A stretch of 64,000 nucleotides of DNA from Microbacterium oleivorans (GTDB lineage Bacteria; Actinomycetota; Actinomycetes; Actinomycetales; Microbacteriaceae), in contig NZ_JAMBOV010000001.1 of the NCBI RefSeq assembly GCF_023715745.1, positions 620,001 through 684,000 of the forward strand, given 5' to 3'. Below the pieces are notes generated by a model. It saw only the letters and a list, made by a program, of their open reading frames with translations. It made no database searches and had not been told where the DNA came from. Below, piece after piece: positions 27,430 to 36,135 of this stretch; position 1 is the stretch's first letter; every line of letters begins with the position of its first letter. The translations under genes were made by a program, and so were the position numbers.

Positions 27430-28757
27430 GCGCGGGCCTCCGTCTCGACGGGCTCGGATCCCGCATCGGCCGTCGGGGCGCCCGTGATGCGGCGCGCCGC
27501 CGCGTGGCAGAGCGGTGCGGCGAGGATGGCCACGATGATCCCCTGGACGGCGGGGCTGCCGATGCCGGTGAAGGCGCCGAACGCGGCGGCCGCCGTGCCC
27601 AGCAGGTACGCGATGATGCCCGGCCAGACGAACGCGCCCACGCGGGTGACGTCGGTGCCCGGGTCGCGTCGCCGCCACACGAAGAGGTACGTGCCGATGA
27701 TGACCCCGCCGAGCGGCGGGATGACGGTGCCGAGGGTCACGAGGAATCCGGTCAGGGCGTTCGCGACACCGGTGACCGCGAGGGCGATGCCGACGATGAC
27801 GCCGATGACGATGAAGGGGCGCTTGTCGTTGCGGTTCGCGAGCTCGGCACCGGCGACGCCGAAGGCGTAGGCCGTGTTGTCGTTCGTGGTCCAGAGGTTG
27901 AAGGTCAGCAGGAGGACGCCCATGAGCGCGAGCCCCATCGTGAACAGCAGGGCGGTGAAGTCGGGCTCGCCGAACGCGATCGCGCCGATGCCGCCGAAGA
28001 CGAGCATGGCGGTCTCGATGACGAGGAGGACACCGAGGCAGATGAGGAATGCCGTGCGGGGACTCTTCGCGAATCGCGTCCAGTTGCCGACCTGCGTTCC
28101 GCCGGAGATGAACGTGCCGATCATCATCGTGAGGGCCAGACCCGGCGAGAGCGAACCGTCTCCCGTCGTCGCGAACATCGCACCCCAGCCGCCGACCTCG
28201 TCGACCGAGACCACGGTGATCCAGATGCAGAGCGCGAACATGAGGGGGACCGAGACCCAGGACAGGATCTCGATGCCCTTGAAGCCCCAGTAGGCGGTCG
28301 TCGCCATCAGCAGCCCGCCGAAGATCGCGAGCGGCCACGAGACCTCCCAGCCGATCGCGGAGGCGAGCAGGTCGGCGAAGATGCCGACGGTGATGCCGTA
28401 CCAGCCGACCTGCGTGCCGCCGAGGACGATCGAGGCCCACTTGCCGCCGACGCGGCCGAGGGAGAGGCGTGCGAGCAGGACCGTCGACAGGCCGGTCGCG
28501 GCGCTCGTCGCGCCGAGTGTCGCGATGTAGAGCGCGAGGACGACCGAGGCGATCGCGGCCAGGCCGACGAAGGCGGCGAAGCCGAACGCGCCCGCGACCT
28601 GGCCCCCGGTGACCATGGTGGGCGTGAAGAAGATGAAGCCGGCGACGACGACGAGGATGGCGAACCACCCCTGACGGGCGCTGCGGGGGACGCGACCGAG
28701 CGGGTAGTCGCGGTCGACGCGCTCCGGTGCGGCGGGTGCGGCTGTGGTCGAGGTCAT
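27426..28757 (-). CDS. NCS1 family permease (cytosine/purine/allantoin type)
   Basis: A 443-aa secondary transporter of the nucleobase-cation-symport-1 family with about 12 membrane helices, from WFAILVVVAGFIFFTP to VQGIIVAILAAPLCHAAA. Cytosine-permease-like features include TPTMVTGGQVAGAFGF near helix 1 and LTFNLWTTNDNTAYAFGVAG in the middle. It probably imports a nucleobase or related nitrogen heterocycle with Na+ or H+. The start ATG follows a good ribosome site (AAAGGAG). It is the first gene of a two-gene operon with the amidohydrolase and is divergent from a PucR-type regulator. Confidence 0.9.
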   Translation of the reverse strand: MTSTTAAPAAPERVDRDYPLGRVPRSARQGWFAILVVVAGFIFFTPTMVTGGQVAGAFGFAAFVGLAAIASVVLALYIATLGATSAATGLSTVLLARLSLGRVGGKWASIVLGGTQVGWYGITVGIFADLLASAIGWEVSWPLAIFGGLLMATTAYWGFKGIEILSWVSVPLMFALCIWITVVSVDEVGGWGAMFATTGDGSLSPGLALTMMIGTFISGGTQVGNWTRFAKSPRTAFLICLGVLLVIETAMLVFGGIGAIAFGEPDFTALLFTMGLALMGVLLLTFNLWTTNDNTAYAFGVAGAELANRNDKRPFIVIGVIVGIALAVTGVANALTGFLVTLGTVIPPLGGVIIGTYLFVWRRRDPGTDVTRVGAFVWPGIIAYLLGTAAAAFGAFTGIGSPAVQGIIVAILAAPLCHAAARRITGAPTADAGSEPVETEARA

Positions 28758-28879
28758 GAGCACTCCTTTCCGAGTGGTCACATCACACCGGCGCTGTGTT
28801 TCGGCTCCGTTGCGCGAGGTCGAAGAGTGGATCGGGTGACAGGTCGTCGGTGTGCGCGGTGTGCGGATCTCCACCCGCC

Positions 28880-28909
28880 GGAAACGGGCGCGTCATCGAC
28901 GGGAAACGG
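28880..28909. promoter_or_regulatory. direct repeat upstream of the pucR-type gene
   Basis: GGAAACGG occurs at 28880-28887 and again at 28902-28909, 22 bp apart (two helical turns). The second copy ends 8 bases before the -10 box TACCGT (28918-28923). This is a plausible activator or repressor site in the 173-base region between the divergent permease and regulator genes. Confidence 0.4.
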
Positions 28910-28930
28910 CCCGGTCGTACCGTGGGCGGC

Positions 28931-30016
28931 ATGACCTCCGTCGTTCCGAGCCTCGGCGACGCGGATGTCGATGTCCTCCGCGTCTCGGATCTCATCCACT
29001 GGGGGCAGCCGCGGGTCGATCTGGTCGGGGCTCCCGTCGGCCTCGATCGCACGGTGCGGTGGGGGCTGCCGACCGACCTCCTCGATCCCTCCCCCTATCT
29101 GCGGGGCGGTGAACTCGTGCTGACCTCGGGGATCTCGATGCGGGATGCCCCATCGCAGCGCGCCTTCGTCGCCAGTGTCCTCCGCACCCGTCCCGCTGCC
29201 ATCGGCTACGCCCTCGGCGTCGTGGATTCGGCCGTTCCTCGACCGCTCATCGCGGCGGCGAATGCGGCGGGGATCGCCGTCCTGTCGGTCCCGCCCGACG
29301 TCCCGTTCCTCGAGATCACGCGACGGATCGCCCACGAGCAGCAGCGCCATGACGCCGAGGAGCTCGCGCGCGAATCGGTGGGGGCGATCCTCGACATGGT
29401 CCGCCGAGGTCTCGCCAGTCCCGTCGTTCTCCGCGAACAGCTCGACGCGGCCCTCGGCGCCGTGCCCGGCGTCTGGGTGCTCGCCGCTCGGGGGCGAGTC
29501 CTGCGGCCCGGAGGTCGCTCGCTCGTCGGCACGACCGGCGGTCACTCGATCGCGATCGTGCCCGCGACCCGGCCCGGTCCGCCGCCGGATGATCTGCTCG
29601 GTGCGGACGTCGGCTGGAGCGGTCCCGCCGACCCCGGCGCGCTCGCCGGTGCGCTTCGGGAGGCGGTGGCCGCGGCATCCCTCGCGTCTCGTCATGGTGC
29701 GTCGCGCGGTCCGCGGGATCTCGCCACGTGGGACGGGTTGATCGAGCGCCTCACTCCGGAGCAGCTCGCCCCCTTCCGCGACCGGCTCCTCGCCCCGGTC
29801 GCAGACTACGACGCCCGTCATCGCACGGCGCTCGTCGAGACGCTGGAACACCTCTGCCGCCTCGACGGTTCGGTGCAGGCGGCCGCCGAGGAGCTGTTCG
29901 TCCACGTCAACACCGTTCGCAAGCGCGTCGGTCGCATCGAGGCGCTCACCGGACTCAGCCCGCTCGAGACGCGGGGCCGTGCCGCGTTCCTGGTCGCGCT
30001 CGCCGCGGCGGGGTGA
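28931..30016 (+). CDS. PucR family transcriptional regulator
   Basis: A 361-aa regulator. The N-terminal purine-catabolism-regulator-like domain runs to about residue 130 (LIHWGQPRVDLVGAPVGLDR, LVLTSGISM). The C-terminal PucR helix-turn-helix reads LEHLCRLDGSVQAAAEELFVHVNTVRKRVGRIEALTGL. Proteins of this kind activate nucleobase or allantoin catabolic genes in response to a pathway intermediate. Its position opposite the permease-amidohydrolase operon fits that. The ATG is 7 bases after TACCGT (28918-28923). Its stop is only 3 bases from the stop of the facing esterase gene. Confidence 0.9.
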   Translation: MTSVVPSLGDADVDVLRVSDLIHWGQPRVDLVGAPVGLDRTVRWGLPTDLLDPSPYLRGGELVLTSGISMRDAPSQRAFVASVLRTRPAAIGYALGVVDSAVPRPLIAAANAAGIAVLSVPPDVPFLEITRRIAHEQQRHDAEELARESVGAILDMVRRGLASPVVLREQLDAALGAVPGVWVLAARGRVLRPGGRSLVGTTGGHSIAIVPATRPGPPPDDLLGADVGWSGPADPGALAGALREAVAAASLASRHGASRGPRDLATWDGLIERLTPEQLAPFRDRLLAPVADYDARHRTALVETLEHLCRLDGSVQAAAEELFVHVNTVRKRVGRIEALTGLSPLETRGRAAFLVALAAAG

Positions 30017-30019
30017 CGC

Positions 30020-30676
30020 TCAGCCCGCGCGCTTCGCGACCTGCTTCTCGAGGAACACGCGCACGTCGGCGAGCTCCTCGGCCGAGACGCTGTGCGCGAG
30101 GTCCGGGTAGACGCGCCCGCTGAGGTCGACGTGCCCGGGCAGCCACTGCGCGGTGTGGTCGACGAACCGGGGCGGGATGACCTCGTCGCGGGCGCCGCGC
30201 CCCCAGAAGACCGGTGGGCGCACCTGGGCCAGCTCCGTGTCGCCGGCCGACGGCTCGGGGAACGCGTAACCCGCCAGGTTCACCGCGAACGCCGCATCGC
30301 GCGGCCGCATCCGCAGCATCTGCAGCGCGATGACGCCGCCCTGCGAGAAGCCGAGGAGACCGACGGATGCCGCGTCCCCCCGCACGGCGTCGACCCAGTC
30401 CCAGACGGTCTCGGTCGACGCGATGACCTCGTCGCGGTCGCGGCTCTCCACGCCGTCGATCGTGAACCAGGAGTACCCGGGCATCGGGAAGCGCGGCGCG
30501 AGCGGCGCGCGCACCGCCGCCGCCACGAACTCCGCGGGCAGATGCGGCACGAGCCCGAACAGGTCGCCCTCGTGCGAGCCGTACCCGTGCAGCAGGACGA
30601 GCAGCGGCCGCTCGCCCCGGTCCTCGGCGGGCGCGGACCACAGGACGGCGTCGGGATCGAGCGGAGCGGCGACCAT
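30020..30676 (-). CDS. alpha/beta hydrolase, phospholipase/carboxylesterase type
   Basis: A 218-aa cytoplasmic esterase-like protein. The oxyanion region is LLVLLHGYGSHEGD, the nucleophile elbow is GFSQGG with Ser, the acid is in GARDEVIPP and the His is in DLAHSVS. Length and motifs match the carboxylesterase/acyl-thioesterase (YpfH-like) group. The natural ester is unknown. The ATG was chosen because CAGGAT, a weak -10 variant (complement of 30683-30688), lies 6 bases before it. Confidence 0.87.
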   Translation of the reverse strand: MVAAPLDPDAVLWSAPAEDRGERPLLVLLHGYGSHEGDLFGLVPHLPAEFVAAAVRAPLAPRFPMPGYSWFTIDGVESRDRDEVIASTETVWDWVDAVRGDAASVGLLGFSQGGVIALQMLRMRPRDAAFAVNLAGYAFPEPSAGDTELAQVRPPVFWGRGARDEVIPPRFVDHTAQWLPGHVDLSGRVYPDLAHSVSAEELADVRVFLEKQVAKRAG

Positions 30677-30768
30677 GCGTCCATCCTGCACCAGGCTGCC
30701 GACACCCGGGCGGGCTGCCGGGGGCCCGTGCGGGGCGGCGCGGCATCCGCTCGGGTATACATGGAGGC

Positions 30769-31395
30769 ATGGCCGTCCGCACTCCCGACCCCGACCCGAA
30801 CGAGCGCGACGACGAGGGATCCGCGCGCGATCCGCTGCGGGGGCTCGGCTCCTCGATGGGCCGCCCGGGCTCCGCCGGCAACCCCGCATGGCTGAGCGAC
30901 GTCGAGCTCGCGGAGGCCCGCCGTCGTCTGCCGATGCTCTACGTCGAGGCCGTGCCGGTGCGGCTGGACGGCATGGGAGCGGTGACCGAGGTCGGCATCC
31001 TGCTGCGCGCGACGCCCATGGGCGAGATCTCGCGCACCATCGTGTCGGGCCGCGTGCGCTACGGCGAGACCGTGCGCGACGCGCTGTTCCGCCACCTCGA
31101 GAACGACCTCGGCCCGATGGCCTTCCCGCTGCTGCCGCCGCAGCCGGCGCCGTTCACGGTCGCCGAGTACTTCCCGATCCCCGGCGTGAGCGCGTTCCAC
31201 GACGACCGGCAGCACGCGGTGTCGCTCGCCTTCGTCGTGCCGGTGACGGGAACGTGCGAACCGCGCCAGGACGCGCTCGAGGTCACCTGGATGTCGCCCG
31301 AGGAAGCCGCATCCGACGCCCTCGCCGCCGAGATGGAGGGCGGTCGCTCGACGCTCGTGCGCCAGGCGCTCGCCTCGGTCGGCGCGCTTCGGTAG
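30769..31395 (+). CDS. NUDIX hydrolase-like protein (DUF4916 type)
   Basis: A 208-aa protein. A disordered acidic N-terminus (about 30 residues) is followed by a NUDIX-like fold: EAVPVRLDGMGAVTEVGILL, SGRVRYGETVRDALFRHLENDLG in place of the usual NUDIX box, and EVTWMSPEEAA. The NUDIX box is degenerate: the canonical REUxEExGU pattern reads RDALFRHLENDLG, so metal-dependent hydrolysis is uncertain. The actinobacterial family has no assigned substrate. TATACA (30756-30761), 7 bases before the ATG, is a plausible -10 box. Confidence 0.82.
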   Translation: MAVRTPDPDPNERDDEGSARDPLRGLGSSMGRPGSAGNPAWLSDVELAEARRRLPMLYVEAVPVRLDGMGAVTEVGILLRATPMGEISRTIVSGRVRYGETVRDALFRHLENDLGPMAFPLLPPQPAPFTVAEYFPIPGVSAFHDDRQHAVSLAFVVPVTGTCEPRQDALEVTWMSPEEAASDALAAEMEGGRSTLVRQALASVGALR

Positions 31396-31398
31396 GCG

Positions 31399-32466
31399 TC
31401 AGCCGCGCGTCAGGCGGGAGAGCTCGGCGACGAACGCGTCGACGTCGGACTCGGTCGTGTCGAACGAGCACATCCAGCGCACCTCGTTCTTCGAGGCGTC
31501 CCAGTCGTAGAAGCGGAACGACTCGCGCAGCCGGTCGGCCACGCCGTCGGGCAGGATCGCGAAGACGCCATTGGCCTGCGTCGGCTGGCTGAAGCGCACC
31601 CCGGCGATCGACCCGTCCGCGAGACCCGCCTCGACCGCGGAGCGCAGGCGTGCCGCCATCCCGTTCGCGTGACGTGCGTTGCGCAGATAGAGGTCGTCCT
31701 CGTAGAGCGCGATCAGCTGTGCAGACACGAAGCGCATCTTCGATGAGAGCTGCATGTTGAGCTTGCGCAGGAAGGGGAGACCTGCGGATGCCGCGGAGTC
31801 GAGCACGACGATCGCCTCCGCAGCGAGGGCGCCGTTCTTCGTTCCGCCGGCGCTCACGACGTCGACTCCCGCGTCGCGCGTGAAGGCCCGGATCGGCAGG
31901 TCGAGGGCTGCGGCGGCGTTCGACAGGCGCGCGCCGTCGAGGTGCAGCCGCATGCCGCGCGCGTGCGCGTGGTCGGCGAGGGCGCGGATCTCGTCGGGGG
32001 TGTAGAGAGTGCCCAGTTCGGTCGACTGGGTGATCGACACGACGAGCGGCTGCGCGCGGTGCTCGTCGCCCCAGCCCCACGCCTCGCGGTCGACGAGCTC
32101 GGGGGTGAGCTTGCCGTCGTCGGTGGGCACGTTGAGGATCTTGATGCCGGCGACCTTCTCGGGAGCGCCGCCTTCGTCGACGTTGATGTGGGCGGTGGAT
32201 GCCGCGACCACGGCTCCCCACCGCGGCAGCATCGACTGAAGGCCGGTGACGTTCGCTCCGGTGCCGTTGAAGACCGGGAACGCCTGCGCCTCCTCGCCGA
32301 AGTGACGCGCGAAGACCTGCTGCAGACGCTCCGTGTAGACGTCCTCGCCGTAGGCGATCTGGTGCCCGTCGTTGGCGGCGGCGAGGGCGGCGAGGACCTC
32401 GGGGTGCACGCCCGAGTAGTTGTCGCTGGCGAAGGAACGGATCGTCGGGTCGTGGAGCGTCGTCAC
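31399..32466 (-). CDS. threonine aldolase family PLP enzyme
   Basis: A 355-aa PLP-dependent enzyme expected to split L-threonine or allo-threonine into glycine and acetaldehyde (low-specificity type) or a related beta-hydroxy amino acid. Features: FASDNYSGVHPEVL, AFPVFNGTGANVTGL, the cofactor Asp in RLHLDGARLSNA, and the Schiff-base Lys in SAGGTKNGAL. No membrane or signal segment. The GTG start lies 6 bases after TAGGCT (complement of 32473-32478), the leaderless pattern. The stop is 3 bases from the stop of the facing NUDIX gene. Confidence 0.9.
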   Translation of the reverse strand: MTTLHDPTIRSFASDNYSGVHPEVLAALAAANDGHQIAYGEDVYTERLQQVFARHFGEEAQAFPVFNGTGANVTGLQSMLPRWGAVVAASTAHINVDEGGAPEKVAGIKILNVPTDDGKLTPELVDREAWGWGDEHRAQPLVVSITQSTELGTLYTPDEIRALADHAHARGMRLHLDGARLSNAAAALDLPIRAFTRDAGVDVVSAGGTKNGALAAEAIVVLDSAASAGLPFLRKLNMQLSSKMRFVSAQLIALYEDDLYLRNARHANGMAARLRSAVEAGLADGSIAGVRFSQPTQANGVFAILPDGVADRLRESFRFYDWDASKNEVRWMCSFDTTESDVDAFVAELSRLTRG

Positions 32467-32532
32467 CCCTCCAGCCTAGGTCGCCGCGGCCTCTGTCTTC
32501 CCCGTGTCGGCGCCCGGCGCTACCCTCACCGC

Positions 32533-33948
32533 ATGAGCGACGCGACGACTCCGACGCGCACGGTTCCGCCGGGCGGTATGCGCACCTTCCTGCACGTGCT
32601 CGTGAACACGGCCGTCGCGAACGTCACCACGAGCTTCCTCTGGTTCGCGCTGACCTTCTGGGTCTACCTCGAGACGGAGTCGGTGCTCGCGACGGGCATC
32701 ATCGGCGGCGCGTACATGCTGCTGCTCGCGATCTTCGGCATGGTGTTCGGCACGCTCGTCGACCGGTTCCGCAAGCACGCCGTGATGGTGTTCTCCGGCG
32801 TGTTCACGCTGGCCGCCTTCCTCGCCGCCGGGGCCATCTACCTCGCGCAGCCCGAGTCCGCGATCCTCGACCTCGGCGGCCCCTGGTTCTGGCTGTTCTC
32901 GAGCATCATCCTCATCGGCGCGGTGGTGGAGAACCTCCGCAACATCGCCCTGTCCACCACGGTGACCCTCCTCGTGCCCACCGAACGCCATGCGAACGCC
33001 AACGGGCTCGTCGGCACCGTGCAGGGCATCGCCTTCATCGTGACGAGCGCGCTGTCGGGCCTCGCGATCGGCCTGGTCGGCATGGGATGGACGCTCGCCG
33101 TCGCGATCGCCTTCACGGCGGTGCCGCTCGTCCACCTGCTGTTCGTCCGCATCCCCGAGGATCGACCGACGCCCGATCCGGGGTCGAAGATCCTCGACAT
33201 CCGAGGAGCGGCCGCGGCCATCCGTGCCGTCCCGGGACTGTTCGCGCTCATCCTCTTCTCGACGTTCAACAACCTCATCGGCGGCCTCTACATGGCGCTG
33301 ATGGACCCCTACGGACTCGAGCTGTTCGACGTCAGGATCTGGGGTGCCGTGCTGGCCGTGACGGCGACCGGCTTCCTCATCGGCGGCGGCATCATCGCGG
33401 CGAAGGGCCTCGGCAAGAACCCGATCCGCACGCTCCTGCTGGCGGTCGCCGTCATGGGGCTCCTCGGTGCGGTGTTCACGCTGCGCGAGTGGTGGTGGCT
33501 GTACGCGCTGGGAATCTGGGCGTACATGACCCTCATCCCCGTGATCGAGTCCGCTGAGCAGACGGTGATCCAGAAGGTCGTCCCGTTCGAGCGGCAGGGC
33601 CGGGTGTTCGGCGCCGCGACGGCCCTGGAGGTGTCGACCGGGCCGATCACGTCGTTCGCGATCGCACCGATCGCCGAGTTCTGGGTCATCCCCTACCTGC
33701 GCACCGACGAGGGGCGGCGCACGTGGTCGTGGCTGCTCGGCGAGGGGGAGATGCGCGGGATCGCGCTGATCTTCCTCGTCGGCGGGCTGATCATGGTGGC
33801 CGCGGCGCTCGCCGCGTTCCTGACCCGCTCGTATCGGACCCTGTCCGCGGAGTACCGCGAGGCGCCCGAGACGACCGAAGCGGATGCCGGGGGTCCCGGC
33901 ATCCCGTCCTCGTCCCGCGAAGCCGCGGGCGGCGTCGCCGCGGACTGA
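32533..33948 (+). CDS. MFS transporter
   Basis: A 471-aa major facilitator with 12 predicted helices, from VLVNTAVANVTTSFLWFALTF through GIALIFLVGGLIMVAAALAA, and a hydrophilic Glu/Ala-rich tail of about 40 residues. The loop between helices 2 and 3 reads GTLVDRFRKHAVMV, a form of the MFS motif A. Overall shape resembles macrolide-efflux-like or general drug exporters, but the substrate is not readable. TACCCT (32521-32526) lies 6 bases before the ATG. Confidence 0.88.
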   Translation: MSDATTPTRTVPPGGMRTFLHVLVNTAVANVTTSFLWFALTFWVYLETESVLATGIIGGAYMLLLAIFGMVFGTLVDRFRKHAVMVFSGVFTLAAFLAAGAIYLAQPESAILDLGGPWFWLFSSIILIGAVVENLRNIALSTTVTLLVPTERHANANGLVGTVQGIAFIVTSALSGLAIGLVGMGWTLAVAIAFTAVPLVHLLFVRIPEDRPTPDPGSKILDIRGAAAAIRAVPGLFALILFSTFNNLIGGLYMALMDPYGLELFDVRIWGAVLAVTATGFLIGGGIIAAKGLGKNPIRTLLLAVAVMGLLGAVFTLREWWWLYALGIWAYMTLIPVIESAEQTVIQKVVPFERQGRVFGAATALEVSTGPITSFAIAPIAEFWVIPYLRTDEGRRTWSWLLGEGEMRGIALIFLVGGLIMVAAALAAFLTRSYRTLSAEYREAPETTEADAGGPGIPSSSREAAGGVAAD

Positions 33949-34023
33949 GCCCGCGAAGTGCGCGCGTCATAGGTGGCCGTGACGCGGCCTTCTGCGGAGG
34001 CGCCCTTCGGCGAGACTGGGAGT

Positions 34024-34668
34024 ATGACGAACACCGCGACCGACACCGCGATCCCCGCCCTGGTGATCACGGATGCGCGCGTCCATGTCAGCCCTGAACA
34101 CGTCAGGACGGGAGATCTGGCCACCGAGGGCGGGCGGATCGTCGCCCGGGCCGCACCGGACCCGATACGCATCGACGGCTCGGGGGCGTCGGTCGTTCCG
34201 CTCCTGGTCGACACGGTGTTCGACGAGGCGGAACCACCGGCATCCGATGCCTTCGACCTCGTTCCGGGCAACCCGGCCTCGTTCGCCCTCGTCGCCGGCT
34301 CCGTCTCGGCGAGCAGCATCCGCCATCAGCTCGTCGTCCACCCACGGCAGCTTCGTGCCGTGGTCGTCGACGGTGCGGTCTTGGTCCGAGACGGCGTGCC
34401 GGTGCGGCCTGAGGATGAGGGCTCGGGTGTCTCCGCGGACGGGAGGCTGGGCGCCTACCGCGACACCATCCGCGATATGACGCAGCACCTGCTGTCGAAC
34501 GGACGGTACACGGAGACGCGCGGCGGCCGTCGTGACGCCTACACGGGCCGCTACTGGATCGACGGGGATCGGGTCACCTATCTCGACGACACCGGATTCT
34601 GGGCTTTCGGCCAGTTCCACGGCGACGTCCTCCATCACGCCGGCTTCGTCCTCCGCCCGGTGCACTGA
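34024..34668 (+). CDS. amidohydrolase-shell remnant fused to an Atu4866 domain
   Basis: A 214-aa protein in two parts. Residues 1-140 look like the composite beta-sandwich of an amidohydrolase: VITDARVHVSPEHV, DLATEGGRIVA, SGASVVPLLVDTVFDE, then directly LRAVVVDGAVLVRDG. The whole catalytic barrel is missing, and the metal-binding His-x-His expected after VDT reads VFD. Residues 145-214 match the small Atu4866 domain (LLSNGRYTETRGGRRDAYTGRYW, YLDDTGFWAFGQF). Function unknown. It is a single gene with its own start; GAGACT 6 bases before the ATG may be the -10 box. Confidence 0.72.
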   Translation: MTNTATDTAIPALVITDARVHVSPEHVRTGDLATEGGRIVARAAPDPIRIDGSGASVVPLLVDTVFDEAEPPASDAFDLVPGNPASFALVAGSVSASSIRHQLVVHPRQLRAVVVDGAVLVRDGVPVRPEDEGSGVSADGRLGAYRDTIRDMTQHLLSNGRYTETRGGRRDAYTGRYWIDGDRVTYLDDTGFWAFGQFHGDVLHHAGFVLRPVH

Positions 34669-34713
34669 TCCGCGGCGGCCGGCATCCCCCCGGAGCCGGC
34701 CGCCGGCGGATCA
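34666..34713. terminator. bidirectional terminator containing both stop codons
   Basis: The sequence 34666-34683 pairs with 34695-34713 through 18 base pairs, with one bulged G and an 11-base loop. Its left end is the TGA of the plus-strand gene and its right end is the complement of the TGA of the minus-strand gene, so the two stop codons pair with each other at the base of the stem. Confidence 0.7.
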
Positions 34714-36120
34714 GGCGTCGGTGGCCCGGATGCCGGCGACGCCGGCGATGACGGGACGCATCTTCTTCTCGAGGGCCTCGAAGAACATCGACAGCGGGAA
34801 CTCGTCGTCCATCACGGCGTCGGTGTAGCCCTTCGGGGATCCCGCGAGGATCTCGTCAGAGAGGCCGCGCGCCCACTGCGAGGCGGGGTGGGGGGTGACC
34901 GTCTGGCGGACGAGGTCGTAGGCGGCGAGCCAGTGGGCGACCTTGGGGCGGTCGATCGACTCCCAGTAGAGGCGGTCGATCGCGTCGCTCAGCGCGATCA
35001 CGGCGTCGGCGACGCGGTCCCACTCGAACGCGAGCGACGTGTCGGTCCAGTGCAGGACGCCGCGCTGGTGCAGCCAGGCGAACAGCAGCTGACCGCCGAG
35101 GCCGTCGTAGTTGCGGACGCGGGTGCCGGTGATCGCGAAGCGGAAGATGCGATCGAAGAGGACGGCGTACTGCACGAGGCCCGCGTGCTCGAGCATCTCG
35201 GCTTCGGCATCCGTCAGCTGCGCCTTCGCCGACAGGTCCTTCTCGATGGCGACGCACTCGCGGAACGCGGTCAGGTCGCACCGCAGCTCCTCCAGCGAGT
35301 ACAGGAAGAACGGCATCCGCTGCTTGATCATGAACGGGTCGAACGGCAGGTCGCCCCGCATGTGGGTGCGGTCGTGGATGAGGTCCCACATCACGAAGGT
35401 CTTCTCCGCCAGCCGCTGATCGTCGAGCAGCCGGGCGGCGGCTTCGGGCAGCTCCAGGCGGGTGATCTCGGATGCCGCCCGCACGACGCGGCGGTAGCGC
35501 GCCGCCTCGCGGTCCTGGAAGATCGCACCCCACGTGAACGTCGGGATCTCGCGCATGGCGACGGTCTCGGGGAAGAGGACCGCCGAGTTGGTGTCGTACC
35601 CGGGGGTGAAGTCGAGCAGACGGAACGAGACGAACAGCCGGTTCGTGTAGGTCTGCTCGAGCTCGGCGATGAACTCCGGCCAGATCGTCTCGACGAGCAC
35701 GGCCTCGACCTTGCGGTCGCGGGTGCCGTTCTGCGTGTACATCGGGAACACGACGAGGTGGCGGAGCCCGTCGATGCGGTGCTCCTGCGGCTGGAAGGCG
35801 ACGAGCGAGTCGAGGAAGTCGGGCACGCCGAAGCCCTCGGACACCCAGCGCTCGAAGTCCCGGACGCTCGCCTCGAGGTAGTCCGCATCATGCGGGAAGG
35901 CGGGGGCGAGCGAGCGGATGCCGGCGGTGATCGCCTCGACGTGACCGCGGGCGGCGTCGTGGTCGACGGCCTCGGGCACCGAGCCGTCGGCGATCTGCAG
36001 GTCCTGGAGGGCGGTCGCGGCATCCCGCAGCATCGTCCAGGCCGCGGAGGTCTCCGCCTGACGGGCGTCCTCGACGACCTCGGGCATTCCGATGATCGTC
36101 GACGTGATGACGGTGCTCAT
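34711..36120 (-). CDS. DUF6421 family protein
   Basis: A 469-aa cytoplasmic protein of an uncharacterised actinobacterial family. It has no signal peptide or clear membrane helix. The most conserved-looking part is WDLIHDRTHMRGDLPFDPF (His249, His253), followed by SLEELRCDLTAF (Glu277, Glu278, Asp282). This H-x3-H plus acidic cluster looks like a metal site, but that is my inference. There is a strong ribosome site (AGGAGG) before the ATG. It is divergent from an Lrp-type regulator across an AT-rich intergenic region, so it is probably that regulator's target. Confidence 0.8.
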   Translation of the reverse strand: MSTVITSTIIGMPEVVEDARQAETSAAWTMLRDAATALQDLQIADGSVPEAVDHDAARGHVEAITAGIRSLAPAFPHDADYLEASVRDFERWVSEGFGVPDFLDSLVAFQPQEHRIDGLRHLVVFPMYTQNGTRDRKVEAVLVETIWPEFIAELEQTYTNRLFVSFRLLDFTPGYDTNSAVLFPETVAMREIPTFTWGAIFQDREAARYRRVVRAASEITRLELPEAAARLLDDQRLAEKTFVMWDLIHDRTHMRGDLPFDPFMIKQRMPFFLYSLEELRCDLTAFRECVAIEKDLSAKAQLTDAEAEMLEHAGLVQYAVLFDRIFRFAITGTRVRNYDGLGGQLLFAWLHQRGVLHWTDTSLAFEWDRVADAVIALSDAIDRLYWESIDRPKVAHWLAAYDLVRQTVTPHPASQWARGLSDEILAGSPKGYTDAVMDDEFPLSMFFEALEKKMRPVIAGVAGIRATDA

Positions 36121-36135
36121 GGCGGACCTCCTATC

